This document shows positions 1 through 5,472 of a stretch of DNA of 5,625 nt, one piece after another. The position numbers and the translations under genes were made by a program. Below the pieces are notes generated by a model. The model worked only from the letters and a program-made list of their open reading frames with translations, made no database searches and had not been told where the DNA came from. The stretch is from Phycisphaerae bacterium (GTDB lineage Bacteria; Planctomycetota; Phycisphaerae; Sedimentisphaerales; Anaerobacaceae), in contig DAOUVA010000328.1 of assembly GCA_030667885.1 (NCBI GenBank), forward strand, positions 1 to 5,625, read 5' to 3'. The number at the start of each line of letters is the position of its first letter. Position 1 is the first letter of the stretch.

Positions 1-35
1 GCCAGAACTAACCGCATCAAGGATTTACTATACAT
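1..35 (-). CDS. Partial fourth gene of the ABC operon, possibly DUF4340-type protein (N-terminus only)
   Basis: An ATG on the minus strand at 35-33 opens a frame read as MYSKSLMRLVL before the window ends. The start lies 26 bp after the stop of the GldG-like gene and in the same direction, so it fits the next gene of the operon. A short basic segment followed by hydrophobic residues suggests a signal anchor. In many bacteria the ATPase, ABC-2 permease and GldG-like genes are followed by a gene for a DUF4340 protein that begins this way, so that is the best guess from context. Only 11 codons are visible, so the product cannot be identified from its own sequence. The ribosome binding site is poor: GGGA lies about 11 nt before the ATG. 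A second in-frame ATG at 17-15 is a possible alternative start. Confidence 0.45.
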   Translation of the reverse strand, partial: MYSKSLMRLVL

Positions 36-61
36 CTTGTTAAAAATCCCGATACCTGTAA

Positions 62-1651
62 TTAATTTTTCTGTCTTATCCATATCATTATACCGCTAAC
101 AGCAATAAGGATAGGCACGAGCGTAAGGATAACGGCAATTATGCGTTTTTGTTTACTGGTCAAATCAAGCCGTTCGACTTTTATTTCTTTCTGGTTGAGG
201 AATACCTTGTACTCCAGTTCAGACAACCAGTTAATAACATTAAGCCCCATCTCGGCGTTGCTGTAATGTTCAATATAGGCGTTGCTCAGAAAATCAGCAT
301 CAGTAAAAACTACTATGCGAGTATCAGAGGTATCGTTAGCATCTTTAGGCTCCCAAATAGCATATGCGAAAGGAACTGGCCCCGAGCTGTCGAGGGCTTT
401 GTCGAATTTCACATTTAAGGTTCTGTCGGTTTCGCCCCAACTGGTTTGTGCTGAAGATGTTAGTACTATAGGGACTGTTTTGATTGAATCACGTCGATTT
501 TCATAGGTTGAAATGGATCTTGGCCTGACATAAAAAGTGTAATCTAAACCTACGGTGATGGCCTTGTGTGGTACATAATTACGCGTAGCAGGACATCCAA
601 CATCCGAGCCGGCATGACTTTTTAAATCAACTACAATATCGTCTGCTACCATCACCCCCCAATTATTAAGAATACTATTCAAGGATGGATTTTTATGCAT
701 TTCTTCTTCTGTTAAAGGTCTATCTGGAGTCGTAACAATAATATGTTCAATTAAGAACAATGCATCACCACCTTTTTTCAAATATTCTTCTATAATCCCA
801 TCTTCTTTTTCTGTTAGAACATTATGAGGTCCAGGTATAATCAGAACATCACAATCTTCGGGGACTGCTCCTGTAACTCCAAGCATAATTTCCTTGCTGG
901 TGATACGATTCGACGATAACAATTTCACCAAATCACTTAATCCCTTTTCTCCCTTATCAAAGATGCCGTATTCCTTGTGCCCAGTAAGGAAATATACATT
1001 GCGAGTTTCTCTCGTTACACGAACAATAGCATTGGTTAGTTGTTCCTCCGATAACGGCTTTTTCGTAAAATCAACATCTCTTCGTTCGCTACCTGACTGG
1101 ATAATAACTTTGTTTTCTTCGCTGTTTATGATATTGCCAAACTGGGCGGCATGGCCTATTTGAACGATAGGATCGATGATTTCGGTTTTAATTCTACCTT
1201 TTGAAACTCTTTTGTATTCTTCAAAAATGTCTTCCAGATATTTGGGGGGCAATCCAACAAAGAAGGCCGTCAACTGGACATCTCGCGTAAGCCCTTCAAT
1301 ATAATCTATTGTGCTTTCTGTTAAAGTATGCTGGCCGGTTTTAGTCAAATCCCATCTCAATTTACAAGTGTAAGCTAAGAAGTTTATTCCAATAGAAAAG
1401 ATTATCGACAGGAAAATAACAAGTATGACAATACCATATTTTTTCCAATGTGATACTTTTGAAGATTTCTGGGATATCCTCTTGATATTTAGAAAGCAAA
1501 ACAACAATAAGACTACACCCAATAAAGCAAGTGATACAGCTAAGATGCTAAAATGCTGCTCGATATAAGAAATAGATAGACCATACGCCAGACAAGCAGA
1601 GCCTGCACCAAAGAAAACAGATGAAATTTTATAATTCTTGCTTAACGCCAT
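62..1651 (-). CDS. GldG-like ABC transporter auxiliary protein (ABC_transp_aux family)
   Basis: A 529-residue membrane protein, probably the extracytoplasmic partner of the ABC transporter encoded just upstream. Hydrophobic segments lie at about 10-30, 34-55 and 72-95. A large soluble domain (about 97-500) follows, then one C-terminal transmembrane helix (about 503-525) and a short basic tail. Family hallmarks are RWDLTKTGQHTLTEST (99-114), corresponding to the usual R-x-D-L-T...(Y/H)-(S/T)-L-(S/T), YFLTGHKEYG (220-229), VLIIPGP (269-275), YLKKGGDALFLIE (290-302), WGVMVADDIVVD (331-342) and IVVFTDADFLSN (446-457). The soluble part resembles an IFT52/GldG-type Rossmann-like fold; this is family knowledge, not seen here. 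The ATG overlaps the permease stop by 10 bp, indicating translational coupling, with a weak GAGA upstream. The first two hydrophobic segments come before the helix that normally precedes the RxDLT motif. Substrate and exact role are unknown; GldG in Flavobacterium is linked to gliding, but homologues occur in many non-gliders. Confidence 0.88.
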   Translation of the reverse strand: MALSKNYKISSVFFGAGSACLAYGLSISYIEQHFSILAVSLALLGVVLLLFCFLNIKRISQKSSKVSHWKKYGIVILVIFLSIIFSIGINFLAYTCKLRWDLTKTGQHTLTESTIDYIEGLTRDVQLTAFFVGLPPKYLEDIFEEYKRVSKGRIKTEIIDPIVQIGHAAQFGNIINSEENKVIIQSGSERRDVDFTKKPLSEEQLTNAIVRVTRETRNVYFLTGHKEYGIFDKGEKGLSDLVKLLSSNRITSKEIMLGVTGAVPEDCDVLIIPGPHNVLTEKEDGIIEEYLKKGGDALFLIEHIIVTTPDRPLTEEEMHKNPSLNSILNNWGVMVADDIVVDLKSHAGSDVGCPATRNYVPHKAITVGLDYTFYVRPRSISTYENRRDSIKTVPIVLTSSAQTSWGETDRTLNVKFDKALDSSGPVPFAYAIWEPKDANDTSDTRIVVFTDADFLSNAYIEHYSNAEMGLNVINWLSELEYKVFLNQKEIKVERLDLTSKQKRIIAVILTLVPILIAVSGIMIWIRQKN

Positions 1652-2352
1652 AATCGATTCTCAATACCAAATCTTGTTAAAATCAAACAGAAAATGATTC
1701 CACTTAAATAATAAACCACATCTGCGATGGTAATAAGGCCAACTGTAAAATTCCCTAAATGACTCCATGTGCCGGCGTATCGAACTACTGCCTCCATAGG
1801 GCCACTGAGAGAATTAGTAAAACTTATCGAAAAATATAATGAAAACAAAATCGCATATGAACTTATCGCTGCGATAATTTGATTGCGTGTCCACGATGAT
1901 GTCAATATGCCGATAGCGAGGAAAAAGGATCCTTCCAGCCAAATACCTAAAAAACCTGTTAGTATAGACCTCCGGTCAGGCTGGCCGAAATATTCAATAA
2001 TAAAATAGTAAGTAACAGTCATGCTTATTATTAATGTAAAGAAGATCAAAGAGCCCAAATATTTACCTAAAACGATGGCAGTATTTGTTATTGGTGAAGT
2101 CATTAAGAATTCTATTGTTCCTGTCAGCTTCTCTTCAGAAAATATTTTCATGGTTAAAAGCGGAATCAGAAAAACAAACATAAACTCCATAACCTTGAAA
2201 ACATCACGCAAGGATGCTTCCCTGTTTTGATCGACAATCATATAAAAGAAAATATTGAATACGGAAACCGTGAGGATCAGTACAATGTATGCCATAGGAG
2301 ACTTGAAATAATCCGTCAACTCCTTTTTGGCTATCGCAAAAACTTTATTCAT
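1642..2352 (-). CDS. ABC-2 type transporter permease, GldF-like
   Basis: A 236-residue integral membrane protein, the transmembrane half of the ABC transporter. It has six predicted helices, at about 21-40, 54-71, 97-120, 128-151, 156-178 and 208-227. The N-terminus (MNKVFAIAKKELTDYFKSPM) shows the cytoplasmic coupling-helix pattern of ABC-2 permeases, KKEL..YF.SPMAY. The segment from residue 64 has the pattern PLLTMKIFSEEK..GTIEFLMTSPIT, followed by IVLGKYLG (93-100), both typical of the GldF/NosY group. The length is normal for this group (about 230-240 residues). The ATG overlaps the end of the ATPase gene by 8 bp and the stop overlaps the start of the GldG-like gene by 10 bp, so the three are almost certainly one translationally coupled operon. 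GAGGG with 5-nt spacing inside the ATPase coding end supports the start. Transport direction and substrate cannot be told from the sequence. Confidence 0.9.
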   Translation of the reverse strand: MNKVFAIAKKELTDYFKSPMAYIVLILTVSVFNIFFYMIVDQNREASLRDVFKVMEFMFVFLIPLLTMKIFSEEKLTGTIEFLMTSPITNTAIVLGKYLGSLIFFTLIISMTVTYYFIIEYFGQPDRRSILTGFLGIWLEGSFFLAIGILTSSWTRNQIIAAISSYAILFSLYFSISFTNSLSGPMEAVVRYAGTWSHLGNFTVGLITIADVVYYLSGIIFCLILTRFGIENRLWR

Positions 2353-3094
2353 TATTTCCCTCAGATGTTTCAGAATGTAACTTCACAAAAACCTCCTCAA
2401 GAGTCGATTCGGCACATTGTTCATCACTATAATCTTTCAAGAGCATATCCAACGATTTATCAACAATAATTCGACCCGATCTGATAATTAATACTCTTTG
2501 GGCGATTTGTTCAATTTCGGAAAGAATGTGCGTACTTAAAATGACGGTTCTTTCATATTTTAGACTTTTGATCAGTTTGCGTACCTGGAGATTTTGAATA
2601 GGGTCGAGTCCGCTTGTTGGCTCGTCCAAAATAAGTAATTTCGGCTTATTAATAATAGCCTGTGCAATTCCTACGCGTTGTTTATATCCTCTTGACAAAA
2701 CTCCGATAGTTTTATCCCTTACCTCGCCAATGTTGCATTCCTCTAAAACTTCATCAATACGGTTACACCGCCCTCTGGCGGGCACATCTTTTATCTCCGC
2801 TGCGAATTTAAGGTAGTCGTTCACTGTCATATTTGAGTAAAGCGGTGGGGTCTCCGGCAAATATCCTATTTTTCTTCGGATAGCCAGTGAATTCTTTTCA
2901 ACATCATCGCCCCCTATTACAACCTTACCTGAACTGGCAGGTAAATATGAAGTCAGGATACGCATTAATGTCGTTTTGCCTGCACCATTCCGGCCTAAAA
3001 AACCAACGATTTCACCTTTTTTAATTTCGAAAGAAACATCTTTTAAGGCCTGAAATCTGCCAAAATATTTTGTGACATTTTGGGCTAAAATCAT
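2345..3094 (-). CDS. ABC transporter ATP-binding protein, GldA-like
   Basis: A 249-residue cytoplasmic ATPase that should power the permease encoded next. All nucleotide-binding motifs are present: Walker A GRNGAGKTT (34-42; the common form is GPNGAGKST), the Q-loop region IGYLPETPPLY (76-86), signature LSRGYKQR (133-140), Walker B LLILDEPT (153-160), D-loop SGLDP (161-165) and the switch histidine in STHIL (His189). YLPE in the Q-loop region, LSRGYKQR, and the C-terminal LEEVFVKLH (232-240) are characteristic of ATPases paired with ABC-2 permeases, including GldA and NosF. It is the first gene of the operon. The ATG at 3094 gives full length with MILAQNVTKYFG at the N-terminus. A weak GAGAC lies a few bases upstream, and I could not pick out a convincing promoter. 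It is intact, with no missing catalytic residue. Confidence 0.95.
   Translation of the reverse strand: MILAQNVTKYFGRFQALKDVSFEIKKGEIVGFLGRNGAGKTTLMRILTSYLPASSGKVVIGGDDVEKNSLAIRRKIGYLPETPPLYSNMTVNDYLKFAAEIKDVPARGRCNRIDEVLEECNIGEVRDKTIGVLSRGYKQRVGIAQAIINKPKLLILDEPTSGLDPIQNLQVRKLIKSLKYERTVILSTHILSEIEQIAQRVLIIRSGRIIVDKSLDMLLKDYSDEQCAESTLEEVFVKLHSETSEGNNE
2358..2362 (-). promoter_or_regulatory. Ribosome binding site of the permease gene
   Basis: The minus strand reads GAGGG, then AAATA, then ATG. It lies inside the last codons of the ATPase gene and fixes the permease start at 2352, making the 8-bp gene overlap genuine. Confidence 0.7.
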
Positions 3095-3244
3095 AATTGT
3101 CTCTGATATATAAATTCAGGTTTTCATCCAAATAACATTGGAAAAAACAAATAATAACCATACTCTGTTTTAGTTAAGCTCGATACGACCACAATAATCC
3201 CTGGCATTTGTCAGAAGATCATTTATTTGGTATTTCATATCCAA
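3095..3244. other. Intergenic gap between the small SAP gene and the ABC operon
   Basis: 150 bp of AT-rich DNA with no credible gene. It must hold the ABC operon promoter, unless transcription reads through from the small gene upstream. On the minus strand a TATATA lies about 12 bp before the ATPase start, too close to the start and without a good -35 partner, so I do not call it. No terminator with a T-tract was found for the small gene, which leaves co-transcription possible. Confidence 0.4.
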
Positions 3245-3463
3245 TCATAATCTGACTTTAAGACAATCGCCCATGAAGCAGCAATCAGTGTACGAACACT
3301 GACCATTTGATCTTCCAAAACACGGTGTGTGTCCTTCTGCTATCTGGATAGTGTGGATGAGTTCTGCCTTCTGCAGCTTTCCCGGGATTATTCCAAGATT
3401 CTTAGCCTTTGTTCTTATTTCTGACATTTTCATGGATTTCTCTAATGCCTTTATGGTTGTCAT
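3245..3463 (-). CDS. Small SAP-like protein with Cys-rich C-terminus
   Basis: A 72-residue protein if started at ATG 3463. That start has an excellent ribosome binding site (GGAG, 6-nt spacer). The open frame continues upstream to ATG 3580, adding 39 residues, but the extension has no clear ribosome binding site and is not recognisable. Residues about 11-44 (MKMSEIRTKAKNLGIIPGKL onward, then KAELIHTIQIAEG) fit a SAP / Rho-N-like helix-extension-helix, a fold often used for nucleic-acid binding. The tail has five cysteines, Cys48, Cys56, Cys61, Cys62 and Cys67, after the pattern PCFG...C....CC....CL. I recall similar small proteins with a SAP-like segment followed by CF...C...C....C in deltaproteobacteria and related anaerobes; their function is unknown. 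Metal or Fe-S binding by the cysteines is inference. The gene lies upstream of the ABC operon on the same strand, separated by 150 bp, so a functional link is not implied. Confidence 0.72.
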   Translation of the reverse strand: MTTIKALEKSMKMSEIRTKAKNLGIIPGKLQKAELIHTIQIAEGHTPCFGRSNGQCSYTDCCFMGDCLKVRL

Positions 3464-3469
3464 CTTTTT

Positions 3470-3473
3470 CTCC
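3470..3473 (-). promoter_or_regulatory. Ribosome binding site that sets the start of the small SAP gene
   Basis: The minus strand reads GGAG, then AAAAAG, then ATG (3463-3461). Motif and 6-nt spacing are close to ideal. None of the upstream in-frame ATG codons (3580, 3571, 3475) has a comparable site, which is why the shorter protein is preferred. Confidence 0.65.
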
Positions 3474-3588
3474 ATTATTTTTCTTTGTGTTACGGACCTA
3501 AATTTATTTAGCTCATTTCTATTTATTACTAATATCGACATGTTAGCTGTTTTTATTTCGGTTATTTTCATATATTCCATTACAAAGG

Positions 3589-3600
3589 TTCTTATAAGAA
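3589..3600. repeat. 12-bp perfect palindrome TTCTTATAAGAA
   Basis: A perfect inverted repeat about 125 bp upstream of the chosen start of the small SAP gene. It contains TATAAG on both strands, so it could be an operator or a -10-like element. No -35 hexamer at suitable spacing was found on the minus strand. An AT-rich 12-mer palindrome can occur by chance. Confidence 0.35.
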
Positions 3601-3635
3601 ATCACAAGAAACAGAACAGCTAAAATTTTCAAGAG

Positions 3636-3667
3636 GCTGGCAGTTCGATAAACTGTCAGCTTTTTTT
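3636..3667 (+). terminator. Rho-independent terminator-like stem-loop (plus strand)
   Basis: GCTGGCAGTT (3636-3645), loop CGATA, and AACTGTCAGC (3651-3660) form a 10-bp stem with one G-U pair, followed at once by seven T (3661-3667). On the minus strand the stem is not followed by a T-tract, so it should act only on rightward transcripts. No convincing rightward gene precedes it, so what it ends is unclear. It may protect the rsmH unit from antisense read-through out of the leftward genes, or end a non-coding transcript. Confidence 0.72.
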
Positions 3668-3825
3668 GTTTGGTATCGGTTTTACAACCATAAACAGATT
3701 GGTAAGCCAGCACCAGCATCATAAGATCTTTGTGTTGGGGCCGACACGCCCGACAATGGATAAGTCTCAACTCAAAATCACAGTTCAGCCAGAGAGTAGC
3801 TGAAGCACAAGGGAGATTTTAGTCT

Positions 3826-3854
3826 TTGACAATTGAGTCAAGACTTTATATAAG
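3826..3854 (+). promoter_or_regulatory. Sigma70-type promoter for rsmH
   Basis: TTGACA (3826-3831) is a perfect -35 hexamer, followed by exactly 17 bp and TATAAG (3849-3854), five of six matches to the -10 consensus. The expected transcript start is near 3861, giving a leader of about 68 nt before the ATG at 3929. The -35 hexamer lies within an inverted repeat, TTGAC / GTCAA (3826-3830 and 3837-3841), which could be a regulator site. This is the best promoter in the window. Confidence 0.75.
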
Positions 3855-3919
3855 CCATTCAAAATAAACAGCTAAGAGGTTCTTGGCAGGGAAAGGTGTG
3901 CACCAAAATTGATATACCT

Positions 3920-3923
3920 GGAG
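3920..3923 (+). promoter_or_regulatory. Ribosome binding site of rsmH, deciding the start
   Basis: GGAG followed by TTTGT and ATG at 3929. It favours 3929 over the in-frame GTG at 3896, whose upstream AGGGA lies only 3 nt from the codon. The extra 11 residues of the longer form resemble nothing in the family. Confidence 0.65.
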
Positions 3924-3928
3924 TTTGT

Positions 3929-5017
3929 ATGAATGCACTTGACCAATCCGACAATAGCAATCCGCCTTCGCCCAACCGCCGCCGGCGCCCCAGATATAGC
4001 GGTACCCATCCAAAGAACTACCAGCAAAAATACAAAGAGCATAACATCATATCTCATCCTGAGCTGCGAGACCACTTGCGTGCAAAAGGTAAAACGCCGG
4101 TCAGCACTCACATTCCTGTTCTGACAGAGGAGATTTTATCGTACCTGATGCCCGGACCTGGCGAAGTTGTTGTTGACTGTACTGTTGGCTATGGCGGCCA
4201 TGCATCAGAGTTTATGAAACGCATAGGCCCCGCCGGAAAATTAATCGCCTTTGACGTCGATAACACCGAACTTGAACGTACCCGTCATCGGCTGAGCAAA
4301 GAGAATGTGCCTGTAAGCTTTTATCGCAGTAACTTCGCCGGTATTGCAAATGTGTTGAACAAAGAAAAAATCGATGGCTATGACATCATCTTTGCCGACA
4401 TTGGTGTCTCAAGTATGCAGATAGACAATCCCAACCGCGGCATGAGTTATAAGCATGATGGTCCGCTCGATATGCGTATGGACGACCGACTGAAGCGAAC
4501 GGGTGCCGATCTGCTTAACACCCTTTCCGAAGAACAACTGTCCAAAGCGTTTTGGGAATTGGCTGACGAGCCGGACCATCAGGAAATTACCCACCTGATC
4601 GTTACCCAGCGGGCCGTGCACCCGATAACGCGAACTTTACAACTTGTTCAGCTGATTTTCAGCGCCAAAGGCCTGATTCTGAAAAGGTGGCAACAGCAGC
4701 GCACCTCAAAATCTAGTTCATTGCACCCCGCTGCCCGCACATTCCAGGCCCTGCGAATACTGGTAAATGATGAACTCGGTTCTTTAGGAGAACTTTTAAG
4801 AGTTGCCCCGTACTGCCTGCGTCCGGGAGGACGAATCGGTATAATAAGTTTTCACAGCGGCGAAGACCGCCTTATCAAACAGTCGTTTCGTGACGGTGTC
4901 AGGAATGGCATATATCGGTTAGTGGCCCAAAATGCAATCGTGCCGCAAATCAAAGAAATTGTCTCAAATCCGCGTAGCGCATCGGCCAAATTTCGCTGGG
5001 CAGTAAAGCCGCTTTGA
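3929..5017 (+). CDS. rsmH: 16S rRNA (cytosine(1402)-N4)-methyltransferase RsmH
   Basis: A 362-residue cytoplasmic enzyme of the RsmH/MraW family, which uses S-adenosylmethionine to methylate N4 of C1402 in 16S rRNA at the ribosomal decoding centre. The family core begins at HIPVLTEEIL (61-70). SAM-binding motif I is VVDCTVGYGGHA (81-92), followed by AFDVD (107-111). Further hallmarks are GVSSMQID (159-166), RGMSYKHDGPLDMRMD (170-185), HPAARTFQALRI (266-277), PGGRIGIISFHSGEDR (299-314) and NPRSASAKFRWAV (347-359). No frameshift or lost motif is visible. It differs from the usual ~310-residue enzyme by about 55 extra N-terminal residues rich in Arg, Pro and Lys (RRRRPRYSGTHP at 17-28), and by Gly in SFHSGEDR where most have Leu. 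I associate both features with planctomycete RsmH. It has its own promoter, and no mraZ, ftsL or ftsI is adjacent, so it is not in a normal dcw cluster here. By hand count of one line each, it appears richer in GC (about 48%) than the leftward genes (about 37%). Confidence 0.93.
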   Translation: MNALDQSDNSNPPSPNRRRRPRYSGTHPKNYQQKYKEHNIISHPELRDHLRAKGKTPVSTHIPVLTEEILSYLMPGPGEVVVDCTVGYGGHASEFMKRIGPAGKLIAFDVDNTELERTRHRLSKENVPVSFYRSNFAGIANVLNKEKIDGYDIIFADIGVSSMQIDNPNRGMSYKHDGPLDMRMDDRLKRTGADLLNTLSEEQLSKAFWELADEPDHQEITHLIVTQRAVHPITRTLQLVQLIFSAKGLILKRWQQQRTSKSSSLHPAARTFQALRILVNDELGSLGELLRVAPYCLRPGGRIGIISFHSGEDRLIKQSFRDGVRNGIYRLVAQNAIVPQIKEIVSNPRSASAKFRWAVKPL

Positions 5018-5060
5018 TGGGCTTGACCTCCGTGATAAAAACCTGGGTATTTTGTAGAGC

Positions 5061-5081
5061 CGTTTCATGTGTAGCGAAACG
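5061..5081 (+). repeat. Small inverted repeat CGTTTC / GAAACG
   Basis: A 6-bp perfect stem (5061-5066 and 5076-5081) with a 9-nt loop, 44 bp after the rsmH stop. No T-tract follows. It could be part of the 3' end structure of the rsmH mRNA together with the stem-loop at 5101; its function is unknown. Confidence 0.35.
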
Positions 5082-5100
5082 AGCCAATCCTGTATTCAAA

Positions 5101-5134
5101 AGCTGGCAGCTTAAGAAAATTGTCAGCTCCTTTT
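5101..5134 (+). terminator. Likely terminator downstream of rsmH
   Basis: AGCTGGCA (5101-5108) and TGTCAGCT (5121-5128) pair with one G-U over a 12-nt loop, followed by CC and TTTT. It lies 84 bp after the rsmH stop on the same strand. Three A before the stem and the T run after it can extend the helix past the CC bulge. It is weaker than the stem-loop at 3636 but nearly matches it in the stem arms. It would end a single-gene rsmH transcript. Confidence 0.55.
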
Positions 5135-5260
5135 ATCTCCAAAAGTATTACACGATTGCTACATTTCTTTCTCACCGTTTACTTAATCCGATTGCGGGTT
5201 TTGTAAGTACTTGTGAATAAATGGTTTATAATTGTCAAATAAAGACTTATGATGCTGACC

Positions 5261-5293
5261 GTAGCGTAGCAGTAGCGTAACAGTAGCCTAAAG
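5261..5293. repeat. Three tandem 11-bp repeat units
   Basis: Units GTAGCGTAGCA, GTAGCGTAACA and GTAGCCTAAAG lie head to tail. Units 1 and 2 differ at one base; unit 3 differs from unit 2 at three. The period is not a multiple of three, and stops occur in the surrounding frames, so it is not coding. It may be slipped-strand duplication or a small array of binding sites. Confidence 0.6.
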
Positions 5294-5437
5294 GTGCATG
5301 GCTGTTGCAAATGGACGGTTTGGGTTAATCCAAATTATGTTCTTATAATCGATAGAAGAAATCATCTCAACATATTCACCTACAGTTGATATCAATTTTG
5401 GTTGGCTCAACGCAGCTGGCCGATCAATAATCGAGCA

Positions 5438-5472
5438 CTTGCCGTACGTATTCCGAAGAATCGGGCGGCAAG
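5438..5472. repeat. Inverted repeat CTTGCCG / CGGCAAG, possible structured element
   Basis: A perfect 7-bp inverted repeat (5438-5444 and 5466-5472) encloses a second small stem, ATTC / GAAT, around a CGAA tetraloop (5450-5461). The two stems are separated by a 5/4-nt internal loop. No T-tract follows on either strand, so it is not a standard terminator. It may be a structured RNA or a protein-binding site; no known family was recognised. Confidence 0.45.

Larger units (their letters stand above)
3464..3825. other. Gene-poor region between the small SAP gene and the rsmH promoter
   Basis: About 360 bp without a supportable gene. Open frames exist on both strands, but they are antisense to the small SAP gene or run through the stem-loop at 3636-3660, and none resembles a known protein. 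What can be seen is a 12-bp perfect palindrome (3589-3600), a terminator-like stem-loop (3636-3667), and a GC-rich dyad, GTGTTG / CGACAC, around a GGGC loop (3732-3747, one G-U pair). The region should contain the promoter of the SAP gene, but I could not pick one out. Confidence 0.5.

Noticed and set aside
3464..3580. 39-residue N-terminal extension of the small SAP protein
   Set aside because: The frame is open to ATG 3580, but no good ribosome binding site precedes it and the residues match nothing, whereas ATG 3463 has an ideal GGAG.
3327..3623. Rightward 98-codon open frame with hydrophobic product
   Set aside because: It is antisense to the small SAP gene, has no recognisable family, and its Phe/Ile-rich make-up is what the complement of a Lys/Met-rich AT-rich gene gives. 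It is kept only as part of the terminator finding.
3543..3770. Leftward 75-codon open frame
   Set aside because: It runs through the stem-loop at 3636-3660, resembles no protein and has no supporting start signal.
3896..3928. Alternative GTG start for rsmH adding 11 residues
   Set aside because: The spacing to AGGGA is too short, and the ATG at 3929 has GGAG at 5 nt.
5014..5220. Rightward 68-codon open frame overlapping the rsmH stop
   Set aside because: It runs through the likely rsmH terminator and both stem-loops after the gene; its sequence is unlike any family.
5232..5253. TTGTCA followed by TATGAT as a promoter
   Set aside because: The spacer is only 10 bp, too short for sigma70. The nearby TATAAT (5227-5232) has no good -35 at 16-18 bp, and no gene follows.
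3714..5257. Inverted pair of the 12-mer CAGCATCATAAG (3714-3725 plus; 5246-5257 minus)
   Set aside because: A 12-base match between two places is expected about once or twice by chance in a window of this size when both orientations are counted. Flanking similarity is limited to TCTTT with a one-base gap.
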